From Agrococcus sp. HG114 (GTDB lineage Bacteria; Actinomycetota; Actinomycetes; Actinomycetales; Microbacteriaceae): DNA of 60,869 bases. This document shows, piece by piece, positions 16,806 through 26,751 of this stretch. The notes below the pieces were generated by a model, which saw only the letters and a list, made by a program, of their open reading frames with translations, made no database searches and was not told where the DNA came from. The position numbers and the translations under genes are program-made. Position 1 is the first letter of the stretch; each line of letters starts with the position of its first letter. The stretch is taken from positions 1 to 60,869 of the forward strand of contig NZ_JANQCH010000002.1 in the NCBI RefSeq assembly GCF_024723325.1, read 5' to 3'.

Positions 16806-18607
16806 CGATCCCGCCCGTGCCGCGGCTTCCGCGGGGGCCGGTCGTCACGGTCGCGGCGCGGCGCGCGGTCGTCGCGGTCGCGGCGCGGGCCGCGGTCGTC
16901 GCGCTCGCCCCGCTCACGACGACCGGTGTCGACCCGGATGTCGATCGGGACGCCGAGGATGCGCGTCTGCGACAGCCGCTCGAGCTGGCCCGCATCGAGC
17001 TCCGGCAGCTCGACGAGCGTGAAGTCGTAGCGGATCGTGATGCGCCCGAAGTCGTCACGGCCGAGGCCGCCCTCGTTCGCGAGCGCGCCCACGATCTGGC
17101 GGGGCTCGACGCCGCGCCGGCTGCCCACGTTCAGGCGGTAGGTCGTCGTCTCCGACGCTCCTCGGCGCGAGCGGCGCTCGGCGCGGTCGTCGTCGGAGCG
17201 GGCCGCGCGCTCGGCCCGGTCGGCGCGCGCCGGCGGCTGGAGCGCCCGGTCGGCGCGCTCGTCGAGCAGCAGGGGCGTCTCGCCCTGGGCGACCACGGCG
17301 AGGGCCGCGGCGACGTCCTCGTGCGGCACGTCGTGGTGCTCGACGTAGTGCGCGACGATCTCGCGGAAGCGCTCGATGCGATCGGTCTGACCGAGCGCCT
17401 CGGTGATCGCGTCGTCGAAGCGGGTGAGCCGGGTCGCGTTCACCTCGCCGGCGCTCGGCATCGGCATCACCTCGACCGTGCCGCGCGTGGCCTTCTCGAT
17501 CGCGCTCAGCATGCGGCGCTCGCGCGGCGTGACGAAGCTGATCGCGTCGCCCGTGCGGCCGGCGCGCCCGGTGCGGCCGATGCGGTGCACGTACGACTCG
17601 GTGTCGACCGGCAGGTCGTAGTTGATGACGTGGCTGATGCGCTCGACGTCGAGGCCTCGCGCCGCGACGTCCGTCGCGACGAGGACGTCGAGCTCGCCCG
17701 AGCGCAGCTGCTCGATCGTCCGCTCGCGCTGCGGCTGCGCGACGTCGCCCGAGATGGCGGTCGCCGCGTAGCCGCGCGCCCGGAGCCGCTCCGCGACGGT
17801 CTCGGTCTCGTTGCGCGTGCGGGTGAAGACGATCGCGGCCTCGAACGGCTCGACCTCGAGCACGCGCGTGAGCGCCTCGAGCTTCTGCTGGTACGACACC
17901 ATGAGGGCGCGCTGCGTGATGCTCGGGGTCGTCGTCGCGCTCGCGCGCACGGTCACCTCCGCCGGCTCGCGCAGGTGCTGCTGCGAGATCGCGCGGATCT
18001 GCCGCGGCATGGTCGCGGAGAACAGCGCGACCTGCTTCTCCGCGGGCGTCGCGCGGAGGATCTCGTCCACGTCCTCCGCGAAGCCCATCCGCAGCATCTC
18101 GTCCGCCTCGTCGAGCACGACGTGCGTGAGGCCCGACAGGTCGAGCGTGCCCTTCGCGAGGTGGTCCATGATGCGACCCGGCGTGCCGACCACGACGTGC
18201 ACGCCGCGGCGCAGCGCCGAGAGCTGCACGCCGTAGCCCTGGCCGCCGTAGATCGGCAGGACGTGGATGCCGCCCAGGTGCGCGGCGTAGCGCTCGAAGG
18301 CCTCGCACACCTGGACCGCGAGCTCCCGGGTGGGGGTGAGCACGAGCGCCTGCGGGCTGCGTCGCTCGACGTCGATCGCCGCGAGCACCGGCAGCGCGAA
18401 CGCCGCCGTCTTGCCCGTGCCCGTCTGCGCGAGCCCGATCAGGTCGCGACCTGCGAGCAGGAGCGGGATGGTCTCGGCCTGGATCGCCGAGGGCGTCTCG
18501 TAGCCGACCTCGTCGAGCGCGCGGAGGATGCCCGCGGGCAGCCCGAGGCCCGCGAACGTCGAGCGCTCGCCGTCGTGGTCGGGGGTGCTGTCGTTCGCGT
18601 CGGTCAT
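16802..18607 (-). CDS. DEAD-box ATP-dependent RNA helicase
   Basis: 601-aa DeaD/CsdA-like helicase for RNA unwinding in ribosome assembly or mRNA turnover. The Q-motif region F..LGLPAGILRALDEVGY is near residue 20, motif I is AQTGTGKT, motif II is VLDEADEM, motif III is SAT, and motif VI is HRIGRTGRAGR. A DbpA-type RNA-binding domain (about 470-550) follows an arginine-rich linker. The last 35 residues are RD/DR repeats (RDRDDRAPRRDRDDR), a likely disordered RNA-binding tail. A TAGCGT -10 lies 7 nt before the ATG, so a leaderless transcript is expected. Confidence 0.95.
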   Translation of the reverse strand: MTDANDSTPDHDGERSTFAGLGLPAGILRALDEVGYETPSAIQAETIPLLLAGRDLIGLAQTGTGKTAAFALPVLAAIDVERRSPQALVLTPTRELAVQVCEAFERYAAHLGGIHVLPIYGGQGYGVQLSALRRGVHVVVGTPGRIMDHLAKGTLDLSGLTHVVLDEADEMLRMGFAEDVDEILRATPAEKQVALFSATMPRQIRAISQQHLREPAEVTVRASATTTPSITQRALMVSYQQKLEALTRVLEVEPFEAAIVFTRTRNETETVAERLRARGYAATAISGDVAQPQRERTIEQLRSGELDVLVATDVAARGLDVERISHVINYDLPVDTESYVHRIGRTGRAGRTGDAISFVTPRERRMLSAIEKATRGTVEVMPMPSAGEVNATRLTRFDDAITEALGQTDRIERFREIVAHYVEHHDVPHEDVAAALAVVAQGETPLLLDERADRALQPPARADRAERAARSDDDRAERRSRRGASETTTYRLNVGSRRGVEPRQIVGALANEGGLGRDDFGRITIRYDFTLVELPELDAGQLERLSQTRILGVPIDIRVDTGRRERGERDDRGPRRDRDDRAPRRDRDDRPPRKPRHGRDR

Positions 18608-18614
18608 GACGGCA

Positions 18615-18620
18615 ACGCTA
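18615..18620 (-). promoter_or_regulatory. -10 element, DEAD-box helicase (leaderless)
   Basis: TAGCGT on the minus strand, with a 7-nt spacer to the ATG. Confidence 0.6.
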
Positions 18621-18653
18621 CGCGCCCTGCGCGGCCCTCCGGTCCCCGAGGGC

Positions 18654-19274
18654 TCAGCGAGCGCTGCGGTCGGCGCGCCGCACGAGCGCCCACGCGGCGG
18701 GCAGGAGCGCCGCGGCGATCGCCCACTTCACGACGCCGCCGAGGATGAACGGCAGCACGCCGAGCTCGAGCGCGCCGACGACGCCGACGGGCGACCCCAT
18801 CGCCGCGAGGACCGCCGCCATGTACGGGACGCCGAACGCGAAGGGGATGAGGCTCGCGAGCCCGAAGAGCGCGATCGCGAGCAGCGGCCGGCGGTCCCAC
18901 CGGCGCTCGGCGAGCCAGCCGACGACCGCGGCCGTCGCGATGAAGCCGATGATGAAGCCGAAGCTCGGCTTCCCGACCGCGAGGATCCCGCCGGTGAACC
19001 CGGCGAAGATCGGCAGCCCCGCGACGCCGAGCACGAGGTAGCCGACCATCGCGGCGACGCCCCGGCGGAAGCCGAGCGAGGCGGCGACGAGCATGACGCC
19101 GAGCGTCTGGCCCGTGATCGGCACCGGCCACATGGGGATCTCGACCTGCGCGAGCGCGGCGACGACGGTGATGCCGGCGGCGACGAGCAGGAGGTCCTTG
19201 ACCAGGGAGCGCTGGCCGACGAGGGCGTCGACGAGCACGGCACGGCGGGGGAGCGGGAGCGCGGTAGCAGTCAC
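18654..19274 (-). CDS. bioY: biotin transporter substrate-binding subunit BioY
   Basis: 206-aa ECF-type S component for biotin. Five or six membrane helices are seen, and typical BioY segments are PVPITGQTLGVML and GLPIFAGFTGG. No EcfA/EcfT genes lie next to it, so it either uses a shared ECF module or works alone. The GTG start is set by a TATGCT -10 six bases upstream; no ribosome site is needed or seen. It is divergent from the PEP mutase-family gene, with overlapping promoters. No biotin-repressor box was recognised. Confidence 0.92.
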   Translation of the reverse strand: MTATALPLPRRAVLVDALVGQRSLVKDLLLVAAGITVVAALAQVEIPMWPVPITGQTLGVMLVAASLGFRRGVAAMVGYLVLGVAGLPIFAGFTGGILAVGKPSFGFIIGFIATAAVVGWLAERRWDRRPLLAIALFGLASLIPFAFGVPYMAAVLAAMGSPVGVVGALELGVLPFILGGVVKWAIAAALLPAAWALVRRADRSAR

Positions 19275-19280
19275 CCCGTC

Positions 19281-19286
19281 AGCATA
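19281..19286 (-). promoter_or_regulatory. -10 element, bioY (leaderless)
   Basis: TATGCT on the minus strand, with a 6-nt spacer to GTG. Its inner edge is 13 bp from the opposing -10 at 19300-19305. Confidence 0.65.
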
Positions 19287-19299
19287 TGGGCGCACCGCG

Positions 19300-19305
19300 T
19301 AGGCT
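19300..19305 (+). promoter_or_regulatory. -10 element, PEP mutase-family gene (leaderless)
   Basis: TAGGCT on the plus strand, with a 6-nt spacer to the ATG and no ribosome site. Confidence 0.65.
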
Positions 19306-19311
19306 CCGGGC

Positions 19312-20067
19312 ATGAGGGATCTCGCGGGCCTCGCGGCCGAGCTGCTCACGATGCACGACGACTTCGTCGTCCTGCCCACCGCGTGGGACGCGTGGTCGGC
19401 CCGCGCGCTGGTCGACGCCGGGTTCCGGGCGATCACCGTCGGGAGCCATCCCGTCGCGGAGTCGCGCGGGCAGCGCGACGGCGAGGGGATGTCGCTCGAC
19501 GACGCGCTCGACGCGGTCGGCCGCATCACCGCATCCGTCGACGTGCCCGTGAGCGCCGACCTCGAGTCGGGCTACGGCGCTGAGCCGCGCGAGCTCATCG
19601 GCCGGCTGCTCGACGCCGGCGCGGTCGGGCTCAACGTCGAGGACACCGTGCACGCGCAGGGCCGCATGCGGGAGCCGCACGAGCACGCCGACTACGTCGC
19701 CGCGCTGCGCGCCGCGGCCGACGAGGCGGGCGTCGATGTCGTCATCAACGGGCGCACCGACGCGTTCGCGCGGCCCGACCTCCACGGGCTCGATCCGCTC
19801 GAGCAGGCGATCCTGCGCTGCGAGCTCATGGAGCAGGCGGGCGCGCAGGCGCTCTACCCGGTGCGCCCGCCGAGCGCCGAGGCGGTCTCGGCGATCCTCG
19901 AGCGCGTGTCGCTCCCCGTCAACGTCACCGCGCATCCCGTCTCGGGCACCGTCTTCGGCGACCTCGCCGCGACGCGCGCGGGGGGAGCGCGCCGCGTGAG
20001 CTTCGGGCCGCGGCTCCAGGCGGCCCTCACCGACTCGATCGCCGAGCTCGTCCGCCCCTGGCGCTGA
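19312..20067 (+). CDS. isocitrate lyase/PEP mutase family protein
   Basis: 251-aa TIM-barrel enzyme of the isocitrate lyase/phosphoenolpyruvate mutase superfamily. Metal-binding and core motifs are SADLESGYG (near 83-91) and NVEDTVH (near 107-113), and INGRTDAF follows. The cysteine motif of true isocitrate lyases (KKCGH) is absent. The closest activity is therefore a C-C or C-P lyase of the PEP mutase or oxaloacetate decarboxylase/methylisocitrate lyase type; the substrate is unknown. It is predicted leaderless. It stands alone between bioY and the ABC-F gene. Confidence 0.88.
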   Translation: MRDLAGLAAELLTMHDDFVVLPTAWDAWSARALVDAGFRAITVGSHPVAESRGQRDGEGMSLDDALDAVGRITASVDVPVSADLESGYGAEPRELIGRLLDAGAVGLNVEDTVHAQGRMREPHEHADYVAALRAAADEAGVDVVINGRTDAFARPDLHGLDPLEQAILRCELMEQAGAQALYPVRPPSAEAVSAILERVSLPVNVTAHPVSGTVFGDLAATRAGGARRVSFGPRLQAALTDSIAELVRPWR

Positions 20068-20101
20068 GCCCGCGGCGCGGCGGCGGCGCCGGGCTCGCTG
20101 G

Positions 20102-20107
20102 TAGGCT
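20102..20107 (+). promoter_or_regulatory. -10 element, ABC-F gene
   Basis: TAGGCT predicts a leader of roughly 60 nt before the ABC-F gene. Confidence 0.5.
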
Positions 20108-20172
20108 GGACGGCTGGCCCGCTCGACGCGCGCCGCACCCGCACCGCACCCACGAGAGAGGCTCCCGCGCGC

Positions 20173-21783
20173 ATGATCGCCGTGTCCGGCTTCGAGCTGT
20201 CGGTGGGTCCGCGCACGCTCATGAGCGACGTGTCCTTCCGCATCGACGCCGGCGACAAGATCGGCCTCGTCGGCCGGAACGGCGCGGGGAAGACCACCAT
20301 GACGAAGGTGCTCGCGGGCGTGAGCGACGACCGCGACGGGCACACCTACTCCGGTCGCATCGAGCGCAGCGGGGAGATCGGCTACCTGCCGCAGGACCCG
20401 CGCTCCGGCGACCCGAAGCAGACCGCCCGCCGTCGCATCCTCGACGCGCGCGGCCTCGGCGAGCTCGTCGAGGGCATGCGGCTCGCGACCGAGCAGATGG
20501 CCGAGGGCGGCGCGGTCGCCGACGAGGCGATGCGCCGGTACGGCCGGCTCGAGGACCGCTTCCTCGCGCTCGGCGGGTATGCGGCCGAGGCGGAGGGCGC
20601 GGCGATCGCGTCGAACCTGCAGCTGCCCGACCGCATCCTCGACCAGCCGCTCGAGACGCTCTCCGGCGGGCAGCGCCGCCGCATCGAGCTCGCGCGCATC
20701 CTCTTCTCCGGCGCCGACACGATGCTGCTCGACGAGCCGACGAACCACCTCGACGCCGACTCGGTCGCGTGGCTGCGGGAGTTCCTCAAGGGCTACTCGG
20801 GCGGCCTCATGGTGATCAGCCACGACGTCGAGCTCGTCGAGGAGACGGTCAACCGCGTCTTCTACCTCGACGCGAACCGCCAGGTCATCGACATCTACAA
20901 CATGCGCTGGAAGCTCTACCTGCGCCAGCGGGAGGCCGACGCCGAGCGCCGCAAGCGCGAGCGCGCGAACGTCGAGAAGCAGGCCGGCCAGCTCGAGCTG
21001 CAGGCGGCGAAGATGGGCGCGAAGGCCACGAAGGCCGTCGCGGCGAAGCAGATGGCGCGCAGGGCCGAGCGGATGCGCTCGGGGCTCGAGGAGGAGCGCG
21101 CGGTCGACCGCGTGGCCAAGCTGCGCTTCCCGAAGCCCGCTCCCGTCGGGAAGACGCCGATCCTCGCCCGAGACCTGTCGAAGTCGTACGGGTCGCTCGA
21201 GATCTTCACCGCCGTCGACCTCGCGGTCGACCGCGGCTCGCGCGTCGTGATCCTCGGCCTGAACGGCGCGGGCAAGACGACGCTGCTGCGGATCCTCGCG
21301 GGCGTCTCCGAGAGCGACACGGGTCACATCGAGCGCGGGCACGGCCTGCGCGTCGGCTACTACGCGCAGGAGCACGAGACGCTCGACGTCGAGCGCTCGG
21401 TGCTCGAGAACATGCTCTCGGCCTCGCCCGACATCACCGCGACCGAGGCGCGGCGCGTGCTCGGCTCCTTCCTGTTCACGGGCGACGACGCCGACAAGCC
21501 GGCGCGCGTGCTCTCGGGCGGCGAGAAGACGCGCCTGTCGCTCGCGATGCTCGTCGTCTCGAGCGCGAACCTGCTGCTGCTCGACGAGCCGACGAACAAC
21601 CTCGACCCCGCGAGCCGCGAGGAGATCCTCGGTGCGCTCGGCGCGTACGAGGGCGCCGTGATCCTCGTGAGCCACGACGAGGGCGCGGTCGAGGCGCTCG
21701 ACCCCGAGCGGGTGCTCATCATGCCCGACGGCACCGAGGACCTCTGGAGTCCCGAGTACCTCGACCTCATCGGGCTCGCCTAG
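20173..21783 (+). CDS. ABC-F family ATPase (ribosome-associated)
   Basis: 536-aa protein with two ABC domains and no membrane part, as in ABC-F translation factors. First domain: Walker A GRNGAGKTT, signature LSGGQRRRIELAR, Walker B MLLDEPTNHLD. Second: Walker A GLNGAGKTT, signature LSGGEKTRLSLAM, Walker B LLLDEPTNNLD. The linker between them (about 245-320) is highly charged, with KMGAKATKAVAAKQMARRAERM, as expected for the P-site-reaching arm. Whether it is housekeeping or antibiotic-protective cannot be told; position suggests housekeeping. Leader length allows attenuation, but no uORF was identified. Confidence 0.93.
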   Translation: MIAVSGFELSVGPRTLMSDVSFRIDAGDKIGLVGRNGAGKTTMTKVLAGVSDDRDGHTYSGRIERSGEIGYLPQDPRSGDPKQTARRRILDARGLGELVEGMRLATEQMAEGGAVADEAMRRYGRLEDRFLALGGYAAEAEGAAIASNLQLPDRILDQPLETLSGGQRRRIELARILFSGADTMLLDEPTNHLDADSVAWLREFLKGYSGGLMVISHDVELVEETVNRVFYLDANRQVIDIYNMRWKLYLRQREADAERRKRERANVEKQAGQLELQAAKMGAKATKAVAAKQMARRAERMRSGLEEERAVDRVAKLRFPKPAPVGKTPILARDLSKSYGSLEIFTAVDLAVDRGSRVVILGLNGAGKTTLLRILAGVSESDTGHIERGHGLRVGYYAQEHETLDVERSVLENMLSASPDITATEARRVLGSFLFTGDDADKPARVLSGGEKTRLSLAMLVVSSANLLLLDEPTNNLDPASREEILGALGAYEGAVILVSHDEGAVEALDPERVLIMPDGTEDLWSPEYLDLIGLA

Positions 21784-21786
21784 CCT
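21781..21786 (+). promoter_or_regulatory. possible -10 element overlapping the ABC-F stop codon
   Basis: TAGCCT: the TAG stop codon of the ABC-F gene plus CCT. It is 23 nt before the TRIC channel ATG. Confidence 0.35.
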
Positions 21787-21809
21787 GGGCGCGGCGAGGA
21801 GGCGCGCGC

Positions 21810-22484
21810 ATGCTGGATGAGCCGGTCGGGTGGCTGTCGGCGGTCGGCGGCGTGCTCAACGCGGTCGGGATCGTCGCGTTCGCCGTCTCGGGCGCGCTGC
21901 TCGCCGTCCAGAAGCGGATGGACGTCGTCGGCATGGCGGGGCTCGCCGTCGTCACCGCGACGGGCGGCGGCATGCTGCGCGACCTGCTGCTCGGCGCGAC
22001 CCCGGTCGCGGTGCTCCGCGACTGGTGGATGATCGGGCTCGCGCTGCTCGGCGCGCTCGCGGTGTTCCTCCTGCACCGCTGGATGCAGCGGCTCGACAAG
22101 CCCGTGCTCGTCTTCGACGCGATCGGGCTCGGCATCTTCGTCGTCGGCGGCGCGACGAAGGCGGTCCACTACGGGCTCGACCCCGTGGGTGCCGCGTTCG
22201 TCGGCATGCTCACGGGCATCGGCGGCGGCATCCTGCGCGACGCGCTCGCCAACGACATCCCTGCCGTGTTCCGCCGCGAGTCGCGCCTCTACCTGCTGCC
22301 CGCGCTGCTCGGCTCGAGCGCGGCCGCGGCGGCGGAGTGGTACGGGTGGGGCCACTGGGCTGTGCTCACCGCGATCGCGGCGACCGTGTGCGCGGTGCGC
22401 ATCGCGAGCGAGGTGCTCGACTGGCGGGTGCCGTCGCTGCGGACCGAGTCCATCCCGACGCTCGGCGACCGCGGGCGGGACTGA
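21810..22484 (+). CDS. TRIC (UPF0126) family cation channel
   Basis: 224-aa membrane protein with two tandem UPF0126 units and about seven helices. Each unit carries the glycine-rich signature (TATGGGMLRDLLLG near 49-62; LTGIGGGILRDALAN near 134-148). Known prokaryotic members form trimeric potassium-permeable channels; the physiological role is unclear. AGGAGG lies nine bases before the ATG. The gene begins 26 nt after the ABC-F stop and is convergent with the SURF1 gene across a 10-bp gap. Confidence 0.9.
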   Translation: MLDEPVGWLSAVGGVLNAVGIVAFAVSGALLAVQKRMDVVGMAGLAVVTATGGGMLRDLLLGATPVAVLRDWWMIGLALLGALAVFLLHRWMQRLDKPVLVFDAIGLGIFVVGGATKAVHYGLDPVGAAFVGMLTGIGGGILRDALANDIPAVFRRESRLYLLPALLGSSAAAAAEWYGWGHWAVLTAIAATVCAVRIASEVLDWRVPSLRTESIPTLGDRGRD

Positions 22485-22494
22485 TCGCGGCCGG

Positions 22495-23292
22495 TCAGCC
22501 GCGGTCGAGGATGTCGTCCTCGACGTCGGCATCGGTGCGCCGCGCTCGCTTCGGGGCCGGCGCGGGCGCGTCCCCGCGCAGCTCCTCCCGCACGCCCCAC
22601 GCGACGGCCGCGTAGCCGAAGAGCGCGAAGACGAACCACTGCAGCGTGTACGACAGGTGCGGGCCCTCGTCGAGCACGGGCCGAGTCGCGATCGCGACAT
22701 CGGCGGGCGCCTCGCCGTCCTCGCTCACGAGCAGCCCGTACGCGCCCGTGTAGACGGGCGCGTCGAGGCCCTCGGCGATCGACGGGAGGTCGACCGAGGC
22801 GATCTGCCCCTCGGGGGCCCCGCGGCCCGGGATGTCGCCCTCGTTGGGCCGCAGCCGCGCGACGACGGTCGTGGGCCCCGCAGGCGTCGCGGGGTCGGTG
22901 ACGGGCCGCTCGGCACCGGGCGCCTGGTCGATCCATCCGCGGTCGACGACGAACACCGTGCCGTCCGACGTGCGGAACGGGGCGACGACGTCGAACCCGA
23001 CCCGGCCGTCGCGCCACCGGCCGCGCAGCAGCAGCTGCTCGTCGAGCAGGTACTCGCCCTCGAGCACGACCGGCGTCCACTGCAGGTCGGGCTCGAACCC
23101 GCCCGGGTCGGGGAGCGCATCCGTCACCGCCACCGGCACGCGGTCGTAGTTCGCCTCGAGCCGCTCGATCGCCGCGAGCGCCTCCTCCCGCCGGTTCCAC
23201 TGCCACACGCCGAACAGGCAGCACGCGAGCGCGAAGGCCGTCGCCAGCGCGAGGTAGCCGAGCCAGCGAGGCTGGCGGAGGATCGCGAGCAT
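22495..23292 (-). CDS. SURF1 family cytochrome c oxidase assembly protein
   Basis: 265-aa SURF1 homologue for heme a insertion into cytochrome oxidase. One helix lies at the N-terminus (about 10-30) and one near 220-240, with the extracytoplasmic domain between them. Family motifs include GVWQWNRREE, RGRWRDGRVGFDVVAP and VDRGWIDQA. A C-terminal charged tail (KRARRTDADVEDD) is cytoplasmic. Its ATG shares one base with the stop of the 79-aa gene upstream, and DUF3099 lies ahead of that, so the three form one operon. It complements ctaA and ctaB in this window. Confidence 0.92.
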   Translation of the reverse strand: MLAILRQPRWLGYLALATAFALACCLFGVWQWNRREEALAAIERLEANYDRVPVAVTDALPDPGGFEPDLQWTPVVLEGEYLLDEQLLLRGRWRDGRVGFDVVAPFRTSDGTVFVVDRGWIDQAPGAERPVTDPATPAGPTTVVARLRPNEGDIPGRGAPEGQIASVDLPSIAEGLDAPVYTGAYGLLVSEDGEAPADVAIATRPVLDEGPHLSYTLQWFVFALFGYAAVAWGVREELRGDAPAPAPKRARRTDADVEDDILDRG

Positions 23293-23527
23293 CAGGCGAC
23301 GCGCTCCACGGTCTCGCCGAACGCCGTCTCGACCACCGGGAAGCCGCGCGAGCGCAGCCGCTCGGCGAGGCTGCCGCGGTGCGCGTCGCACGCCGCCCAC
23401 GTCTTCACGCGGTCGTCGGCGTGGATGCGCGGGTTGCGCCAGTGCAGCGCGTGCGCGGCGGGTGCGGCGCAGCCCGCGGCGGAGCACGGGGTGGCACCGG
23501 CGCCGCCGTCGAGCATGGCGAGCAGGC

Positions 23528-23531
<4 letters not shown>
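23292..23531 (-). CDS. small Cys/His-rich protein, candidate metal binder
   Basis: 79-aa protein that I do not recognise as a named family. Potential ligands are C16 and C21, H27, H30, H37, then C48-x2-H51, with HWRNPRIH and WAACDAHR as the conserved-looking parts. No membrane helix. The start is set by an ATGA overlap with the DUF3099 stop, and it is coupled to SURF1 downstream (TGATG). A role in metal or heme handling for cytochrome oxidase assembly is a guess from the residue pattern and the SURF1 linkage. Confidence 0.75.
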
Positions 23532-24630
<1,099 letters not shown>

Positions 24631-24682
24631 CGGCCTCGGCGGCCCGCACCACGTCGACCCACCCCGGTCGGTCGCGGCGGAG

Positions 24683-24739
24683 CGCCACGCAGCAAGGAGG
24701 CGCCCGCGAGACGCAGCGGCAGATCCTTGCCCCGTGGCG
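24683..24739. terminator. imperfect hairpin between convergent fabG and serB
   Basis: Left arm 24683-24698 pairs with right arm 24724-24739 at 14 of 16 positions across a 25-base loop. The right arm is duplicated at 24754-24769, so two alternative stems are possible. This is a likely terminator for one or both convergent genes. Confidence 0.5.
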
Positions 24740-24780
24740 CTGGCCGCAGGACGTCCTTGCCCCGTGGCGGGCGGCCGCAG
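24721..24780. repeat. 30-bp direct repeat, two copies
   Basis: The 16-mer TCCTTGCCCCGTGGCG occurs at 24724-24739 and again at 24754-24769. Each copy is followed within a few bases by GGCCGCAG. It is intergenic. Confidence 0.8.
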
Positions 24781-24796
24781 TCGGGTGCTTCGAGGA

Positions 24797-25438
24797 TCAG
24801 CCCGGCAGCAGCGGGATGAGCTCGCGGAAGTCGGGCACGTCGATCGCGTTCGTCGCGACCTCGCGCACGAGGGGCTTCGCGCAGAACGCGACCGAGATGC
24901 CCGCCGCCTCCATCATGAGCACGTCGTTCGCGCCGTCGCCGACCGCCATGATCCGCTCGCGCGGCACGCCGAGGTTCAGCCGCAGCGACTCGAGCGTGTC
25001 GCGCTTCGCGGCCCCGTCGATGACCGGACCGATCGAGCGGCCCGTGAGCCGCCCATCCGCGACCTCGAGCCGGTTCGCGCGCGCGTGGTCGATGCCGAGC
25101 TCGGCCGCGATCGGGTCGAGCACCTCGTGGAAGCCGCCCGAGACCGCGGCGACGGCGCCGCCGCGCGCGTGCACCTCGGCGATGAGCTCGGGCACCCCGT
25201 GCGTGACGGTCACCGCGGCGCGCGCGTCGTCGAGCACCGAGACCGGCAGCCCCTCGAGCATGCGCAGCCGCTCGGCGAGCGAGGCCGCGAAGTCAAGCTC
25301 GCCGCGCATCGCGCGCTCGGTGACGGCGGCGACGTGGCGCTCCGCGTCGGGACCGACCGCGCGAGCGAGCAGCTCGATGACCTCGTCGCGGATGAGCGTC
25401 GAGTCGACATCGGTGACGACGAGCAGGGACGCCCTCAC
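24797..25438 (-). CDS. serB: phosphoserine phosphatase
   Basis: 213-aa HAD-family SerB without an ACT domain, the last step of serine synthesis. The nucleophile motif is [12 protein letters not shown] near residue 8, motif II is the serine of VSGGFHEV, and motif III/IV is [11 protein letters not shown]. The GTG start lies inside the glgC stop (GTGA), so it is translated with glgC. That pairing links serine and glycogen metabolism only by operon position; no functional reason is evident. It is normal length for the short class. Confidence 0.93.
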   Translation of the reverse strand: MRASLLVVTDVDSTLIRDEVIELLARAVGPDAERHVAAVTERAMRGELDFAASLAERLRMLEGLPVSVLDDARAAVTVTHGVPELIAEVHARGGAVAAVSGGFHEVLDPIAAELGIDHARANRLEVADGRLTGRSIGPVIDGAAKRDTLESLRLNLGVPRERIMAVGDGANDVLMMEAAGISVAFCAKPLVREVATNAIDVPDFRELIPLLPG

Positions 25439-26673
25439 TGGAAGATCTTCAGGCCCTTGGGCACCGTCACGATGCCCGAGGCCGACACGGAGAAGCCGCG
25501 CGCGCGGTCGGCCTCGTGGTCGACGCCGACCTGCACGCCGGGACCGATCTCGACCTCCTTGTCGATGATCGCGCGCCGCACGACGGCGCCGGCGCCCACG
25601 TGCACCTGGTCGAACAGGATCGCGTCCGACACGGTCGCTCCCGCGTCGATCGAGCACCACGGCGAGACGACGCTCCGCACGACGCTCGCGCCCTGCACGA
25701 CCGAGCCGGCGCCCACGATGGCCTCGTTGACGTCGGCGGCGCGGCCCCACGCATCCCTCGTGAACTTCGCGGGCGGGGCGTTGACCGTCTGCGTGTAGAT
25801 CGGCCACTCGCGGTTGTAGAGGTTGAAGATCGGCAGCGCCGAGATGAGGTCCATGTGCGCGTCGAAGAACGACTCGATCGTGCCGACGTCGCGCCAGTAG
25901 TACTTGTCGCGCTCGGTCGCGCCCGGCACCGTGTTGTTCTTCAGGTCGTACATCGCCGCCTCGCCGCGCTCGACGAACCACGGCACGATGTCGCCGCCCA
26001 TGTCGTGGTCGGAGTCCTCGACCTGGTTGTCGGCGATGACCGCCTCGACGAGCGCGTCGGCGTCGAAGACGTAGTTGCCCATCGAGGCGAGCACCTCGCC
26101 CGGGGCGACGACGAAGCCGGATGCGTCGGCGGGCTTCTCGTGGAAGGCGCGGATGTAGTCGGGCCGCTCCTCGTCCTCCTCGATGACGCCGAACTGGTTC
26201 GCGAGCTCGAGGGGCTGGCGGATGCCCGCGACCGTCGCGCGCGCGCCGGAGGCGAGGTGCGCGTCGATCATGTCGCGGAAGTCCATGCGGTAGACGTGGT
26301 CGGCGCCGACGACCACCACGATGTCGGGCTTCTCGTCGGCGATGAGGTTGAGCGACTGGAAGATCGCGTCGGCCGAGCCCGCGAACCAGTGCTTGCCGGT
26401 GCGCTGCTGCGCGGGAACCGACGTGACGTAGGAGTTCAGCATCGACGACATGCGCCACACCTGCGAGATGTGGCGGTCGAGCGAGTGCGACTTGTACTGC
26501 GTGAGCACGACGATCTGCCGGAGCCCCGAGTTGATGAGGTTGGAGATCGCGAAGTCGATGAGGCGGTAGGAGCCGCCGAACGGCACCGCCGGCTTCGCCC
26601 GGTCGGCGGTGAGGGGCATGAGCCGCTTGCCCTCGCCGCCGGCGAGCACGATCCCGAACACCTTCTTGTCCAT
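25435..26673 (-). CDS. glgC: glucose-1-phosphate adenylyltransferase
   Basis: 412-aa ADP-glucose pyrophosphorylase of glycogen (and possibly maltose-1-phosphate) synthesis. The N-terminal nucleotidyltransferase signature is [13 protein letters not shown] followed by [10 protein letters not shown], with YKSHSLDRH and the substrate motif [15 protein letters not shown] region. A left-handed beta-helix fills the C-terminal third. The ATG is preceded by TAGGGT at 6 nt, so leaderless expression is predicted. It is divergent from glgA across 78 bp and coupled to serB downstream. Confidence 0.96.
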   Translation of the reverse strand: MDKKVFGIVLAGGEGKRLMPLTADRAKPAVPFGGSYRLIDFAISNLINSGLRQIVVLTQYKSHSLDRHISQVWRMSSMLNSYVTSVPAQQRTGKHWFAGSADAIFQSLNLIADEKPDIVVVVGADHVYRMDFRDMIDAHLASGARATVAGIRQPLELANQFGVIEEDEERPDYIRAFHEKPADASGFVVAPGEVLASMGNYVFDADALVEAVIADNQVEDSDHDMGGDIVPWFVERGEAAMYDLKNNTVPGATERDKYYWRDVGTIESFFDAHMDLISALPIFNLYNREWPIYTQTVNAPPAKFTRDAWGRAADVNEAIVGAGSVVQGASVVRSVVSPWCSIDAGATVSDAILFDQVHVGAGAVVRRAIIDKEVEIGPGVQVGVDHEADRARGFSVSASGIVTVPKGLKIFQ

Positions 26674-26679
26674 GGGTTC

Positions 26680-26685
26680 ACCCTA
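26680..26685 (-). promoter_or_regulatory. -10 element, glgC (leaderless)
   Basis: TAGGGT on the minus strand, with a 6-nt spacer to the ATG. Confidence 0.65.
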
Positions 26686-26739
26686 CGGTCCGTGTCTGCA
26701 CGCTGACCATGAGCCGAACGACGGTCGAGAGCGCTGGCG

Positions 26740-26745
26740 TACTGT
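26740..26745 (+). promoter_or_regulatory. -10 element, glgA (leaderless)
   Basis: TACTGT with a 6-nt spacer to the ATG. The spacer GAGGGC is purine-rich but too close to act as a ribosome site. Confidence 0.55.
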
Positions 26746-26751
26746 GAGGGC

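Noticed and set aside
19275-19311. Biotin-repressor site or riboswitch ahead of bioY
   Set aside because: The gap is only 37 bp, is taken up by two -10 boxes, and shows no matching palindrome or structured RNA.
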